DNA of 64,000 bases from JAPLDB01 sp038206355 (GCA_038206355.1 JBBRAY010000011.1:1-64000), one strand, 5' to 3'. Positions 34,097-43,741 are shown, counted from the stretch's first letter. A program made the numbers and translations. Notes: generated from the sequence alone by a model not told the origin.

Positions 34097-35493
34097 AAAA
34101 AAATCTTCGCATTGGTATAATTGTGCTGATTGCTTTTTATCAAACAACAAAACTGAGCGCCCAAAATTTAATTCCAAATTCCGGATTTGAAACGTTCTCC
34201 GCTTTGCCGACTTCTTACGGAGAATTCAGTCTGGCTACAGGATGGGAGAACTGCAATGGTACCGGAACACCCGATTACTTCAATACAGCAGGTACGGTCG
34301 GACCATATTTCGGAACGAACCTTCCACACACCGGTGATGCCATGGCGGGATTTTGTCCTTATCACGGCGGACTTCTTGGATTCAGAGAATATCTTTCCAT
34401 TATGCTTTCGTCACCGATGATTGTCGGTCAGACTTACAACGTTTCTTTCTGGTTGTCAAACGGCATCAATGGCGCATACGGGTATGGATGCAATAACATA
34501 GGTGTTGCTTTTTCTCTCGGATCACTGACACAAACAGGCAGCTTACCAATACTGATCTCCCCGCAGTTAGAAATCACAACAATATTTTATGACAGCAACT
34601 GGACCCAGCTATCATTTCAATACACTGCGACAGCTGCTTTTGATTATTTCACCATTGGAAATTTCAGAGATGATGCAGGAACGACTTCCGCACAATACGG
34701 AGCCGCATACAATGCCGTTTATTATTTTATTGACGATATTGGAGTTGAACTTTCCAATCAGCTTCCGGTGGCACTGTTCAATGCAACCAATCATATTTGT
34801 CCGGGGACCTGTACAGGATTTTCAAACACCTCCATTAATGCAACGTCCTATCTGTGGGAATTTCCGGGCGCTGCTCCGGCAATGAGCACTGATATAAATC
34901 CGGCAAACATTTGTTACAACTCGCCGGGCAATTATTCTGTTACGCTGATTGCCGGAAATGCAAACGGCTTAGATACGCTTACGCTAGTAAATTTTATGAA
35001 TGTTTATCCGTATCCATCACCGCAAGGCATTCAGCAAAATGGCGATACGCTTTTTGCAAATCAGGGTTCATCAGGATACCAGTGGTATTGGAATGCCAAT
35101 ATCATCAACGGCGCAACAAACTATTTTTACGTCGCACCCCAAAGTGGTGATTACAACGTTGTATGCACTGATGCAAACGGATGCGAAGTAGAAGCGGTTA
35201 TATTTAATGTGATCGCGGCTATTCATTCACCGCTCCATGAAAATGATGAGAAAGAAAATATTATTCTTTTTCCGAATCCGGCAACTGACCACTTAACAAC
35301 CAATCTCAATCCTGAAACCGGCACTATAAAAATCACCAATATCCTTGGAAAAAATATTTCACAATCACTTTATCAAATTGAAAAACAAAATCACCAAACA
35401 ACACTTGATATCAGCGTGATTGCAAATGGTATTTATTGGCTGGAATTTTCAGACGGAAAAAACATTTACAGAAAGCAATTCATTAAAAACTAA
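34093..35493 (+). CDS. T9SS-exported protein with jelly-roll-like N-domain and PKD-like module
   Basis: A 466-residue protein with signal peptide (IGIIVLIAFYQTTKLSAQ). The N-terminal domain (LIPNSGFETFSALPTSYGEF; FWLSNGINGAYGYG; about 20-215) looks like a carbohydrate-binding or adhesion jelly roll often written as 'NxGFE' proteins. It is followed by the PKD-like module HICPGTCTGFSNTSINATSY, the second module with NGDTLFANQGSSGYQWYWNA, and a T9SS tail (ILFPNPATDHLTTNLN). From about residue 235 on it is a clear paralogue of the C-terminal part of the upstream gene, so a cassette was duplicated or shared. Confidence 0.82.
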   Translation: MKKNLRIGIIVLIAFYQTTKLSAQNLIPNSGFETFSALPTSYGEFSLATGWENCNGTGTPDYFNTAGTVGPYFGTNLPHTGDAMAGFCPYHGGLLGFREYLSIMLSSPMIVGQTYNVSFWLSNGINGAYGYGCNNIGVAFSLGSLTQTGSLPILISPQLEITTIFYDSNWTQLSFQYTATAAFDYFTIGNFRDDAGTTSAQYGAAYNAVYYFIDDIGVELSNQLPVALFNATNHICPGTCTGFSNTSINATSYLWEFPGAAPAMSTDINPANICYNSPGNYSVTLIAGNANGLDTLTLVNFMNVYPYPSPQGIQQNGDTLFANQGSSGYQWYWNANIINGATNYFYVAPQSGDYNVVCTDANGCEVEAVIFNVIAAIHSPLHENDEKENIILFPNPATDHLTTNLNPETGTIKITNILGKNISQSLYQIEKQNHQTTLDISVIANGIYWLEFSDGKNIYRKQFIKN

Positions 35494-35499
35494 GCGGAA

Positions 35500-36504
35500 T
35501 TATTTTACTCCTCTTACTTCCCTGTCAACCCAGGCCTTGCCCCAGTTTTCAATTTCTTCTGCACTCCACAACTCAGGATAAAAAATTCTTTTCTGAAAGC
35601 GTGGCGGTAAATATTTCTGCCAGTTGGTTCCCCCGGTTGCCGGTACGTCACCGTCCCTGGATTGGAGATATCGGGCGGCAGAACGGTAATGAACAAGGGG
35701 CCAGTTTACATTGATGTTGGCATCCAGTTCACGCAATGCACTGATCACATCAGGTCGTTGTCTGTCTGATTCAGAAAGTGATTTATATTTTGCCCACACA
35801 TTCTTGACTTTGCAATCATTGGCCAGCGCAATAAATTCTGCGGAATATTTTTTCTCAAACTGTTCCAGCGTAAGTGTTTTTTTTCCTGAGACAAGTTCTG
35901 TGGCCCCCTGCTTCCAGTAGATGTGTTCATACATCTCTTCAATGGTATGCTCCCCCGATCTGTAATTTCCCCTCACTTCTTTATCCACCAGTTGAATAAA
36001 ATCAGTAGAATAAATTTCAATCATCCGGTACTGCGCACTTTGAAATCCGCTGGCCGGTAAAAGCGCCATCCGGAAAGCAAGAAACTGTTCCCGCTCCATT
36101 CCCTCTCCCATGATGTCGAAAGATTTTGTAAGCGCCTCGAAGTAGCGGTTGATGCGGCCGATGCGCTCCACAAAAAACTGCGGATCGAGCTTATCCTTCC
36201 ATCCCAGGTCATGACCATTGGGTTGAACATCTCTTCCATTGTGAGCGATCTGTTCCAGCTCGTGCAATGCAAGTTTGAAATACAACTCTGTGATCTGATG
36301 ATAAACAATAAATATCTGCTCGTCAGGAAAATCCGTTTTGGGATTCTGAAGTGTAAGTAAAGTATCTACGTGCGTATAATCCCAGTAAGGAAGATAGTTG
36401 GCCATCAGCAGGCCGTCGAGATAGGAGACAATATTTTGTCCCATCAGTTCGTATTTCTCGTTAAGCCTTTTGAGGCGATCAAGTATTTCAGGAGTTAATT
36501 CCAT
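35500..36504 (-). CDS. Tryptophan 2,3-dioxygenase family protein
   Basis: A 334-residue heme enzyme of the TDO family (first step of the kynurenine pathway). The substrate-side motif IVYHQITELYFKLALHELEQ (residues 67-86, His69) matches the FIVxHQxxELWFK box, and ASGFQSAQYRMIEIY and TGGTNWQKYLPPRFQ match later conserved boxes. The proximal heme His is probably in WPLVHYRSAARYL. The sequence diverges from E. coli-like TDOs but is of the type common in Bacteroidota. No other kynurenine genes are adjacent. It may be the end of a gene row with the DUF3108 gene and scpB upstream. Confidence 0.87.
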   Translation of the reverse strand: MELTPEILDRLKRLNEKYELMGQNIVSYLDGLLMANYLPYWDYTHVDTLLTLQNPKTDFPDEQIFIVYHQITELYFKLALHELEQIAHNGRDVQPNGHDLGWKDKLDPQFFVERIGRINRYFEALTKSFDIMGEGMEREQFLAFRMALLPASGFQSAQYRMIEIYSTDFIQLVDKEVRGNYRSGEHTIEEMYEHIYWKQGATELVSGKKTLTLEQFEKKYSAEFIALANDCKVKNVWAKYKSLSESDRQRPDVISALRELDANINVNWPLVHYRSAARYLQSRDGDVPATGGTNWQKYLPPRFQKRIFYPELWSAEEIENWGKAWVDREVRGVK

Positions 36505-36509
36505 GCGGA

Positions 36510-36517
36510 CAAAGATA
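36510..36517 (-). promoter_or_regulatory. TATCTTTG -7 element directly before the dioxygenase ATG
   Basis: A perfect TAnnTTTG on the minus strand ends 5 bp before the ATG of the tryptophan dioxygenase gene. If used, transcription would begin at or next to the start codon. A -33 TTTG is not visible at normal distance. Confidence 0.35.
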
Positions 36518-36566
36518 CAGGAATCATTATACCGCCTGAATGAGATTGATCAGTAAAAATAGCAGG

Positions 36567-37355
36567 TTATTTATCCTTCACTATGGAAAGCGGGCCGGCA
36601 AGATTTTCATAGCCGATAAGGTCCATTTTAATTGAACCAATTAAAACATTGGCCTGCACGCGGACAGGTATATGATTGTCGTCATCACTTACCCAAACCG
36701 TCATGTCTTCATTCTCTTTAAACACGCGTCCTTGCTGAAGCATGGGCCGAAAGCCAAGACAATTAATGGTCCCCACCTTGGTTTTTATTTTATCCCGGCC
36801 AATGAATTTCACATTGAGCGGAAGGGTGTTGTCGTCAAGGTATCCGGGGATCGGATAAACATCGCCCTCTTTAACACCACGTGCATCAAATGTGCGTGAA
36901 AAATAAAATGCTGAAATCAGGTCCTGCGTATATTCCGGAATTGCAATGGTTTTCTTATCACTCCGCGCCGAATCTGTATAATGATTGAAACTCACGTTCT
37001 GGGTAATGGTATATCCACCCTCATTCACCCTTCGGAAAAAAAGCCACGGGATAATGGCCTGACTATCCACAACGCTTTCATAACGGTCCCGTACTTTAAA
37101 AAACCAATCGAAAGCACCAACGGTTTCACCGGTTCCAACGATGTCATAACAAGGGCGGCCCCCAATCATTTTCATATCCGGTTTAACTTCCATTGTCGCA
37201 GTTCCGGCATCAATAAACCCGTAATGGATTCGGAATTTTAGTTTCTCCCCTGCCCTAAAAGCCTTATTTTCAATGGTTCGCAGTACTTTTTGTCCGTTGG
37301 AAGAGTGGGCTGACAGACCCATCAATAAAAAGCAGACAACGATTATTTTTTTCAT
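36567..37355 (-). CDS. DUF3108 domain exported protein
   Basis: About 262 residues from ATG at 37355 (MKKIIVVCFLLMGLSAH), which gives a clean signal peptide; the frame is open further upstream but that lead is not like a signal. The mature protein is a DUF3108 domain (FRAGEKLKFRIHYGFIDAGT; DWFFKVRDRYESVVD; PLNVKFIGRDKIKT; MTVWVSDDDNHIPVRVQ). Such proteins are predicted periplasmic beta-rich folds of unknown role, perhaps in the envelope. It stands between scpB and the dioxygenase gene on the same strand. Confidence 0.8.
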   Translation of the reverse strand: MKKIIVVCFLLMGLSAHSSNGQKVLRTIENKAFRAGEKLKFRIHYGFIDAGTATMEVKPDMKMIGGRPCYDIVGTGETVGAFDWFFKVRDRYESVVDSQAIIPWLFFRRVNEGGYTITQNVSFNHYTDSARSDKKTIAIPEYTQDLISAFYFSRTFDARGVKEGDVYPIPGYLDDNTLPLNVKFIGRDKIKTKVGTINCLGFRPMLQQGRVFKENEDMTVWVSDDDNHIPVRVQANVLIGSIKMDLIGYENLAGPLSIVKDK

Positions 37356-37485
37356 GCGGCCCCCTATGGCAAAGACTATTCCATACTGAAAATATTGCGG
37401 GCAAGAATATGAAATAAATGAGGTTCGTTCCATAAGCTATTGATAACGAAACGAAACTCGGGCAGAAATAATTTGTGAAAAGTGC

Positions 37486-38313
37486 TCAGGAAGGAAGGTC
37501 TTCTTCGCCTGCAGACATGGAAATTTCTCCGGACTGATCCAATGTTTCTTCAGCGGAATTTTCATTTTCTAAAAAAATCTTTTTGCGGTCAGGAATTTCA
37601 GTGGCATCAGGGTTTTCATCTGTAAGGATAATTTCTTCTTCAGGACTAATTTGTTCCTGTTCTATTGTCTCAATCAAAACAGGGTCAGTAGAATCTACAG
37701 TATTGCCTTCTGTTAATTCAGGTACATCTTCGGTTACAGGAAGTTCGCGGGTGAATTCAGATGTGCTGCCAATTTCATTTTGTGGTGCACGTAAATCTTT
37801 CAATTGCGGGAGATCCGTTACGGAATTAATTCCAAAGTAATCCATGAACACCTGACTGGTGGCGTAAAGCATTGGTTTACCCGGACCATCACTTTTTCCA
37901 AGCATCATGATCATCTCTTTTTCCAATAACTTCTGAACGGCATAATCGCAATTCACACCACGAATGTGTTCAATCTCAGTTTTAGAAATCGGTTGTTTGT
38001 ATGCAATGATGGCCAGTGTTTCCATCTGTGCTACAGAAAGTTTTTTCTTGGCCTTGTGCTGCAGCAATGCCGTTAGCGTGCCATGGTATTCCTTCTTGGT
38101 AAGAAACTCGTAACCACCGGCAATTTCGCAAAGTTCAAATGCAAAATCATCTGAAAAATATTTTTGCCGGATCTCATCTATGGCCTGAATGAGTTCATCC
38201 TCCTTCACTTCCCATCCCATCGATATTTTCAATGACGCCCTGATTTCATCGAGCGAAATGCTCTCTTCTGAACAAAAAATCAACGCCTCTATATGCTGTT
38301 TCAATAATTGCAT
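37486..38313 (-). CDS. scpB: Segregation and condensation protein B
   Basis: A 275-residue protein whose first about 190 residues are two winged-helix domains of ScpB (HIEALIFCSEESISLDEI; EFLTKKEYHGTLTALLQH; AIIAYKQPISKTEIEHIRGV; LYATSQVFMDYFGIN). ScpB binds ScpA and SMC in chromosome condensation. The last 80 residues are a Glu/Asp-rich disordered tail, a common extension in this phylum. ScpA and Smc are not in the window. Confidence 0.92.
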   Translation of the reverse strand: MQLLKQHIEALIFCSEESISLDEIRASLKISMGWEVKEDELIQAIDEIRQKYFSDDFAFELCEIAGGYEFLTKKEYHGTLTALLQHKAKKKLSVAQMETLAIIAYKQPISKTEIEHIRGVNCDYAVQKLLEKEMIMMLGKSDGPGKPMLYATSQVFMDYFGINSVTDLPQLKDLRAPQNEIGSTSEFTRELPVTEDVPELTEGNTVDSTDPVLIETIEQEQISPEEEIILTDENPDATEIPDRKKIFLENENSAEETLDQSGEISMSAGEEDLPS

Positions 38314-38456
38314 TTGTCTGTTTATGGTTTATTCTCTGATATCCGATACGAATATACTATTTGCGGCGCAAGAAAGGTGATTTGAGAAGGGTGAGAAAAT
38401 TTTTTTTTCAACAATTATCGGGGATGCTGAGTTTCAACGGGGAAAGTTTAGGCCCT

Positions 38457-39431
38457 TTAATGCGTCCTTTCAATGGTAAATTGCACCAGGTCGCGAAGAG
38501 AATCTCTGTAAATATTGTCAGGAAAATCGCTCAAAAGCCGGAATGCTTTTTCCTGGTACTCCTTCATTCTGGATTCGGAATATTCGATTCCCTTGCTTTG
38601 CTTTACAAAAGCGATCACCTCTTTTACTTTTTTATCGTCTGTATTGTGATTTTTTACAATGTTGATCATTCTCTTTCTGTCGGAATATGTCGCCTTTGCC
38701 AAAGCATAAATGAGCGGTAAAGTCATTTTGCTCTCTTTGATATCAATACCTGTAGGTTTGCCGATTATACCATCCGGGCCATAGTCAAATAAGTCATCTT
38801 TGATCTGAAATGCGACACCTATATACTCTCCGAATAGATGCATTTTATCCACAGAAATTTTATCTGCACCGGCAGAAGATGCCCCACAGGCACAGCATGA
38901 AGCAATCAACGAAGCTGTTTTCTGTCTGATGATATCAAAGTAAATTTCCTCTTTAATGTCCAGTCGCCTCGCTTTTTCAATTTGCAGAAGCTCTCCTTCA
39001 CTCATTACCCGTACAGCGGTGCTTACAATTTTTAAAAGTTCATGGTCATTATTCTCTACAGATAAAAGCAATCCCTTTGAAAGGAGGTAATCGCCGACCA
39101 ATACAGCTATTTTATTTTTCCATAGTGCATTGATGGAAAAAAAGCCCCGTCGTTCATTGGAGTCATCCACCACATCGTCATGAACAAGCGTTGCTGTATG
39201 CAGTAATTCTATCAGTGCAGCTGCGCGGTAACTGGCATCGGTGATACCGCCGCAAAGTCCGGCAGAAAAAAACACAAACATCGGACGCATCTGCTTGCCT
39301 TTGCGCTTCACGATATAATGGGTAATCCTGTCGAGCAGGGCTACTTTGCTGCGCATCGACTCCCGGAAATGGGATTCAAACTTCTCCATTTCAGGAGCAA
39401 TGGGCTTTTTTATTTTTTCCAGCGAAAGCAT
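38457..39431 (-). CDS. Polyprenyl (long-chain isoprenyl) diphosphate synthase
   Basis: About 324 residues from ATG at 39431 (MLSLEKIKKPIAPEMEKFE). The two aspartate-rich motifs are LVHDDVVDD and FQIKDDLFD, with GKQMRPMFVF and GDYLLSKG also conserved. It elongates farnesyl diphosphate with IPP to make the octa-, hepta- or similar side chain of menaquinone, or a related carrier. A GTG at 39509 would overlap engB by 8 bp and add residues unlike the family. It is divergent from engB. Confidence 0.9.
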   Translation of the reverse strand: MLSLEKIKKPIAPEMEKFESHFRESMRSKVALLDRITHYIVKRKGKQMRPMFVFFSAGLCGGITDASYRAAALIELLHTATLVHDDVVDDSNERRGFFSINALWKNKIAVLVGDYLLSKGLLLSVENNDHELLKIVSTAVRVMSEGELLQIEKARRLDIKEEIYFDIIRQKTASLIASCCACGASSAGADKISVDKMHLFGEYIGVAFQIKDDLFDYGPDGIIGKPTGIDIKESKMTLPLIYALAKATYSDRKRMINIVKNHNTDDKKVKEVIAFVKQSKGIEYSESRMKEYQEKAFRLLSDFPDNIYRDSLRDLVQFTIERTH

Positions 39432-39501
39432 ATGCGGATGCGAAAGTAAATTAAAATAATTTCCAATCAGTTCCCCTTGTTTCTGTTTCTTTACAGTCAC
39501 A

Positions 39502-40107
39502 ATGGCCACAATGAAAATTTCCGACGCTGAGTTTATTGGCAGTTACCCCAAGGTTGATCTATGTCCTAAACCTGTATTGCCTGAATATGCATTTATCGGC
39601 CGATCCAATGTGGGAAAATCAAGTCTGATCAACATGCTTGCGGGGAGAACCCACCTGGCGAAGACTTCGTCAACACCCGGAAAAACGCAACTCATCAATT
39701 TTTTTCTGATCAATAAAAACTGGCACCTCGTTGACCTGCCGGGATATGGATATGCAAAAGTATCGAAGGATAAGCGGAGTGAATTTGAGAAAATGATCCG
39801 TCACTATCTAACGGGCCGGCCATGCCTGATGACGGTTTTTATTCTTGTTGACACGCGCATCCCACCGCAAAAACTAGATATTGATTTCATTAATAAAACG
39901 GGGGCCAGCAATATCCCATTGGTATTGATATTTACAAAAACCGACAAGCTTTCCTTGCGTCAGATTTCAAAAAATACAGAAGCCGTTTTTAAGGAGCTCT
40001 CCAAGACTTGGGAATCATTGCCTCCGCACTTTATTACTTCGTCGGTCACCAGGGTGGGGAAAGAGGATATCCTGAAATATATTGAAACGACGAATAAAGT
40101 TTATTGA
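39502..40107 (+). CDS. engB: Ribosome biogenesis GTP-binding protein EngB/YsxC
   Basis: A 201-residue TRAFAC GTPase acting in large-subunit assembly. G1 GRSNVGKSSLIN (33-44), G2 TSSTPGKT, G3 DLPGYGYAKV, G4 TKTDKLS and G5 TSSVTRVG are all visible. ATG at 39502 or four codons later (ATGAAAATT) may be used. A near copy of its last 34 bases lies 133 bp downstream (40241-40274). Confidence 0.93.
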   Translation: MATMKISDAEFIGSYPKVDLCPKPVLPEYAFIGRSNVGKSSLINMLAGRTHLAKTSSTPGKTQLINFFLINKNWHLVDLPGYGYAKVSKDKRSEFEKMIRHYLTGRPCLMTVFILVDTRIPPQKLDIDFINKTGASNIPLVLIFTKTDKLSLRQISKNTEAVFKELSKTWESLPPHFITSSVTRVGKEDILKYIETTNKVY

Positions 40108-40240
40108 ATATTTTTTTGTCGTTTCTTTTCCTTGTGGAAGTGTGCAGGAACAGCAGGATAATTCTCTGCATCTTGTCAGGTGAACAACGCCAATATTTAT
40201 CACACAACACCTGACACCATTTTGAAACCATATTAAACCT

Positions 40241-40274
40241 GAAGTATATTGAAGCGACGAATTAAGTTTATTAA
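40241..40274 (+). repeat. Near copy of the engB 3' end
   Basis: Thirty-four bases match the engB tail (40074-40107) at 30 positions, including the last codons and the stop region. The DNA between the copies (40108-40240) holds no gene. This looks like the trace of a short direct duplication, or of an insert that landed at the end of engB. Confidence 0.6.
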
Positions 40275-40282
40275 CTCAGGGA

Positions 40283-42715
40283 TTACCGGTTTGTATTGAT
40301 CCTGTTTTGTTCTGCTTCTGATCCGGTACTACGCTGGCGTGAACGCGCAACCGTTTTCTTACCGAAGTTATAACTCAGGTGGATGCGGATAAACTGGCTA
40401 TCATAAACCCTTTTGAAGTCCACGTTGATATTCTGATATTGAATAACAGAGGTTGTAATGTCGGTGTGAAAAATATCATTGATGTTTGCACGGATCCGGA
40501 AACGATCCTTGCCAAACCGTTTGCCTATTCCGGCTGATACTGAACCCAGCGGATTGGAGATGGTGGTCCCGTATAATGCAGCTGTATTGTAGAAGCCACT
40601 CAATTCAAAACTCCATCCCCTTGAAATCGCAAACGTATTGTATGAATTGAAAGAAAAAGTGGTAAGTCGTTTGTCCACCGCCCCAACTGATGAGATGCCG
40701 CTGTATTCATTGCTGTATAAATTAAAATTATTGCTGCTCTCCCACCATGAGGCAAGGTGTAACGGAATGCTTAACTGAATTCCGTAGTTGTCGTTTGTAT
40801 TCAGGTTTTCAGTACTTAGAAAAGTGGTGTGCGTTGAATCAATCTGCTTTGCGATTTGTGTCATGGCATCAATGGTATGACTGTAATTGATGCTCAATGA
40901 ATACATGCGCATAAAATTATACGACAATTCATACACATGCGTGAACTGCGGATTCAGGTTGGGGTTCCCTTCAAAAAAATTATACGGATCAATGAAATAC
41001 CTGAACGGGTTGAGCTGGCCATAGTGCGGTCTGTCAACCCTACGGCTATATGACATCCTTGCCTGATTTTTTTCGTTGAATGTATAGGAAAGAAAAGCAC
41101 TTGGAAACAGGTCAAAATAATCGTGGTGAAATGAAGAATGGTGAACAGTCTGTTCTCCGTCTGCACGTGTCTGCTCACCACGTAGCCCCAGTTGTAATCC
41201 GAATTTCTTAAACTCGCCTGACCAGTTAACATACAGTGCGTTGATGTTTTCCATATAGTTGAAATGATTTGTTTTCCCTGTATCAGGAATTGCAACACCG
41301 CTTTCATAATTGAAATATTGCACGTCATTGTCAGTAGCAACAAAACTCGTTTTGCCTCCCGCTTCAATCTTCATTTTATTTGCAAACTGCTTCACATAGT
41401 CAATCTTAAATGACTTGATCCTGATCTCAGCAGGTTGTTTATCGGTAGAAAGTTCTTTGTATGATGGTGTGCCGTCATTAAAAAAATGTTCTGTCTCAAA
41501 CCTGAAATCATTTGCATTGGAATACTGTGCATAGTCAGCATCAGCGCTCAATTCGCTGCCCAGTGTATCTAACTTAAACACGTAATTAAGATTACCCGAT
41601 ACCGTATTCCATTTGCTGTCATTGATGTTGTCGGTTACGTAACCTGAATCGGGTGTATCACTGTAATTTTTGATGAGCGTTTTTGCTGAGGTATTGTCGT
41701 GGTTGTTAAACAGGTTTCCCTTCACTAAAAAACCGATGGTACTTTTCGGAGAGGCATAATAATCCATTCCCGCTCTGAAATTATTGGAATAAAATCCACC
41801 CTTATCAAAAGTGCGCTGTTCGAAGGAAGAAGTGTATTCCCCTTCATTGAACCTCCTGATGTTTGTGATGCGTTCAAAATAAAATGCACGCATAAAATCG
41901 TATCCGCCAAAGAGATTAATTTTTTCGTTGCGGAAATTGAGGTTGATGCCAGTTCCGAAATCAGGATAATTGCCTTGTCCGTAACTGATCCTATAATTGC
42001 CATTCAGTCCCAGGTTTTGTTTTTTTCTCAACCTTATATTGATGATTCCCGAGTTTCCGGCAGCATCGTATTTGGAAGAAGGGTTGGTAATAATTACAAT
42101 CTGCGAAAGCTGATCACTGGGCATATTGCGCAGCATTTCATATAAATCTTTTGCTGACAGATAAGTTGGTTGACCATCCATCATAATCTGCACACCCTGT
42201 TTACCGGACATCCTGATGTTTCCTTCGTTGTCAACGGTTACACCGGGAGCCCGCTTCAGTACCTCAAGTGCAGTTCCACCGGCATCTATGATACTGTTCT
42301 CCACATTTAAAATGGTTTCATCAATGCGGTGTTCGATGAAAGGTTTATAAGCCGAAACACTTGCTTCCGAGAGGGTAAGTGCATTGGCGGGCAATGAGAT
42401 ATTCTCGATCCTGACTTGCGATTCACCGTCTTTCACAGAGAATGGAGCTGAATAATGTTTGTTTCCGATCTGCGACACGAGCACCATGTATTCGCCTGCT
42501 TCAATATCGTCAAATGAAAAATTTCCTGACTCGTTGCTGATGGCAGCTTTTACGATTGCGCTATCGGAGGCATGTATCAGTATAACATTGGCAAATGCAG
42601 CAGGTTCCTTTTTTGCATCCTTTACACTTCCTGTTATTGATGATGACTGTCTAGCGAATAAAAAAGAGCACTGAAGAAAAATAGTGCATACGAGAATGGT
42701 AGATCTTTTAATCAT
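40283..42715 (-). CDS. Outer-membrane beta-barrel receptor with CarboxypepD_reg and plug domains
   Basis: An 810-residue protein: signal peptide (LVCTIFLQCSFLFA), carboxypeptidase-regulatory-like domain (SSITGSVKDAKKEPAAFANV, about 25-105), TonB plug (about 130-215; GTALEVLKRAPGVTVDNEGN; MDGQPTYLSAKDL) and a long barrel of the OMP_b-brl_3 type (YSRRVDRPHYGQLNPF). This class of TonB-receptor-like proteins is frequent in Bacteroidota; the cargo is unknown. No SusD partner and no TonB box were recognised. A TAnnTTTG element stands 44 bp upstream of its ATG. Confidence 0.85.
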   Translation of the reverse strand: MIKRSTILVCTIFLQCSFLFARQSSSITGSVKDAKKEPAAFANVILIHASDSAIVKAAISNESGNFSFDDIEAGEYMVLVSQIGNKHYSAPFSVKDGESQVRIENISLPANALTLSEASVSAYKPFIEHRIDETILNVENSIIDAGGTALEVLKRAPGVTVDNEGNIRMSGKQGVQIMMDGQPTYLSAKDLYEMLRNMPSDQLSQIVIITNPSSKYDAAGNSGIINIRLRKKQNLGLNGNYRISYGQGNYPDFGTGINLNFRNEKINLFGGYDFMRAFYFERITNIRRFNEGEYTSSFEQRTFDKGGFYSNNFRAGMDYYASPKSTIGFLVKGNLFNNHDNTSAKTLIKNYSDTPDSGYVTDNINDSKWNTVSGNLNYVFKLDTLGSELSADADYAQYSNANDFRFETEHFFNDGTPSYKELSTDKQPAEIRIKSFKIDYVKQFANKMKIEAGGKTSFVATDNDVQYFNYESGVAIPDTGKTNHFNYMENINALYVNWSGEFKKFGLQLGLRGEQTRADGEQTVHHSSFHHDYFDLFPSAFLSYTFNEKNQARMSYSRRVDRPHYGQLNPFRYFIDPYNFFEGNPNLNPQFTHVYELSYNFMRMYSLSINYSHTIDAMTQIAKQIDSTHTTFLSTENLNTNDNYGIQLSIPLHLASWWESSNNFNLYSNEYSGISSVGAVDKRLTTFSFNSYNTFAISRGWSFELSGFYNTAALYGTTISNPLGSVSAGIGKRFGKDRFRIRANINDIFHTDITTSVIQYQNINVDFKRVYDSQFIRIHLSYNFGKKTVARSRQRSTGSEAEQNRINTNR

Positions 42716-42759
42716 GCCGGCTGTGGTTAAAATGATAAGTGGTTTTCAATTCACATCGT

Positions 42760-42767
42760 CAAACTTA
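42760..42767 (-). promoter_or_regulatory. TAAGTTTG -7 element upstream of the barrel receptor
   Basis: A perfect TAnnTTTG on the minus strand, 44 bp before the ATG at 42715. The -33 TTTG is not clear. Confidence 0.35.
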
Positions 42768-42913
42768 CACCAACAACAAACTGAATGTCGTTAATTGCGC
42801 GTTAATAAAAAGAGATGTTCGGTTAATTTGAGTTAATTAACATTTCGAACTTTAAAAAGACCTTATAAAAAAATAACACATTTGACAATTAAATTCTGAA
42901 GCAAAAAAAACTG

Positions 42914-43741
42914 TCACTCAAAAATCCTCTTCAGAAAATCCTGCATATCTCTGAATGACGCTGTGTCTGCTTCTGCATGATAAGCAACGGGCATAGAAAA
43001 TTTCATTCCTGTTTCAGTAGCGGACGGGTTTGTAAATGCATGTGTAGCGTTGGCATAATGAATTACCTTGTAATCTGCGCCGATAGAATCCATCTCGTGA
43101 CTGAACTGCATCACTTCATCCTGTGAAACAAATTTATCGGAATCGCCATGACAAACAAGTATGGAAGCTTTGAGCAAATTTTTATCCGCCGGCACACCAT
43201 TGAGCATGCCATGAAAAGAAACTACACCACGAAGGTCTTCGCCGAGGCGTGCAATATTTAATAACATGCCGCCGCCAAAACAATAACCGATCGCTGCAAT
43301 CCTATCAGTGTCTGCCTCAGGCATGGACTTCACCTTTTCAAGTGCAGCATCGAATCGCTGCTTTGCAAGTTGTGGATTGGAATAAAATTGACCTGCCAGT
43401 GCATTTGCCTCATCAGGAGTATTTGCTGTATTACCGTTCCCGTATAAATCAACAGCCATTGCAAAGTACCCAAGGGATGCCAGTTGCCGTGCGCGCATCT
43501 TCGGATATTCATTCAATCCCCACCATTCATGCACGATAAGTACAACAGGGCGTTTGGTGTTTATTGATTTATCCCATGCAATAAAACCATTCATGCTGAC
43601 AGAATCAGTTTTATATGTGACAGTTTCTTCTGTGATATTCATTTCATGGTTTTCCTTTTCGGTGGCATTTTTCCGGTTGCTGTTGCAGGCAAAGAGAGAT
43701 GAAAATAAAACCGGGACAAGTAGGTGAATTGATTTTATCAT
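42914..43741 (-). CDS. Dienelactone hydrolase family lipoprotein
   Basis: A 275-residue protein with a lipoprotein signal (VLFSSLFAC, Cys19) and a DLH domain. The triad is visible as nucleophile Cys154 in IGYCFGGGM, Asp202 in HGDSDKF and His234 in THAFTNP; HEWWGLNEYPK gives the oxyanion region. DLH enzymes cleave lactones and some esters; here the enzyme would be anchored in the periplasm or at the surface. The substrate is not known. It stands alone. Confidence 0.88.
   Translation of the reverse strand: MIKSIHLLVPVLFSSLFACNSNRKNATEKENHEMNITEETVTYKTDSVSMNGFIAWDKSINTKRPVVLIVHEWWGLNEYPKMRARQLASLGYFAMAVDLYGNGNTANTPDEANALAGQFYSNPQLAKQRFDAALEKVKSMPEADTDRIAAIGYCFGGGMLLNIARLGEDLRGVVSFHGMLNGVPADKNLLKASILVCHGDSDKFVSQDEVMQFSHEMDSIGADYKVIHYANATHAFTNPSATETGMKFSMPVAYHAEADTASFRDMQDFLKRIFE

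Noticed and set aside
39432..39509. Upstream GTG start of the polyprenyl synthase overlapping engB
   Set aside because: The extra residues are unlike the family and the ATG at 39431 begins the conserved part.
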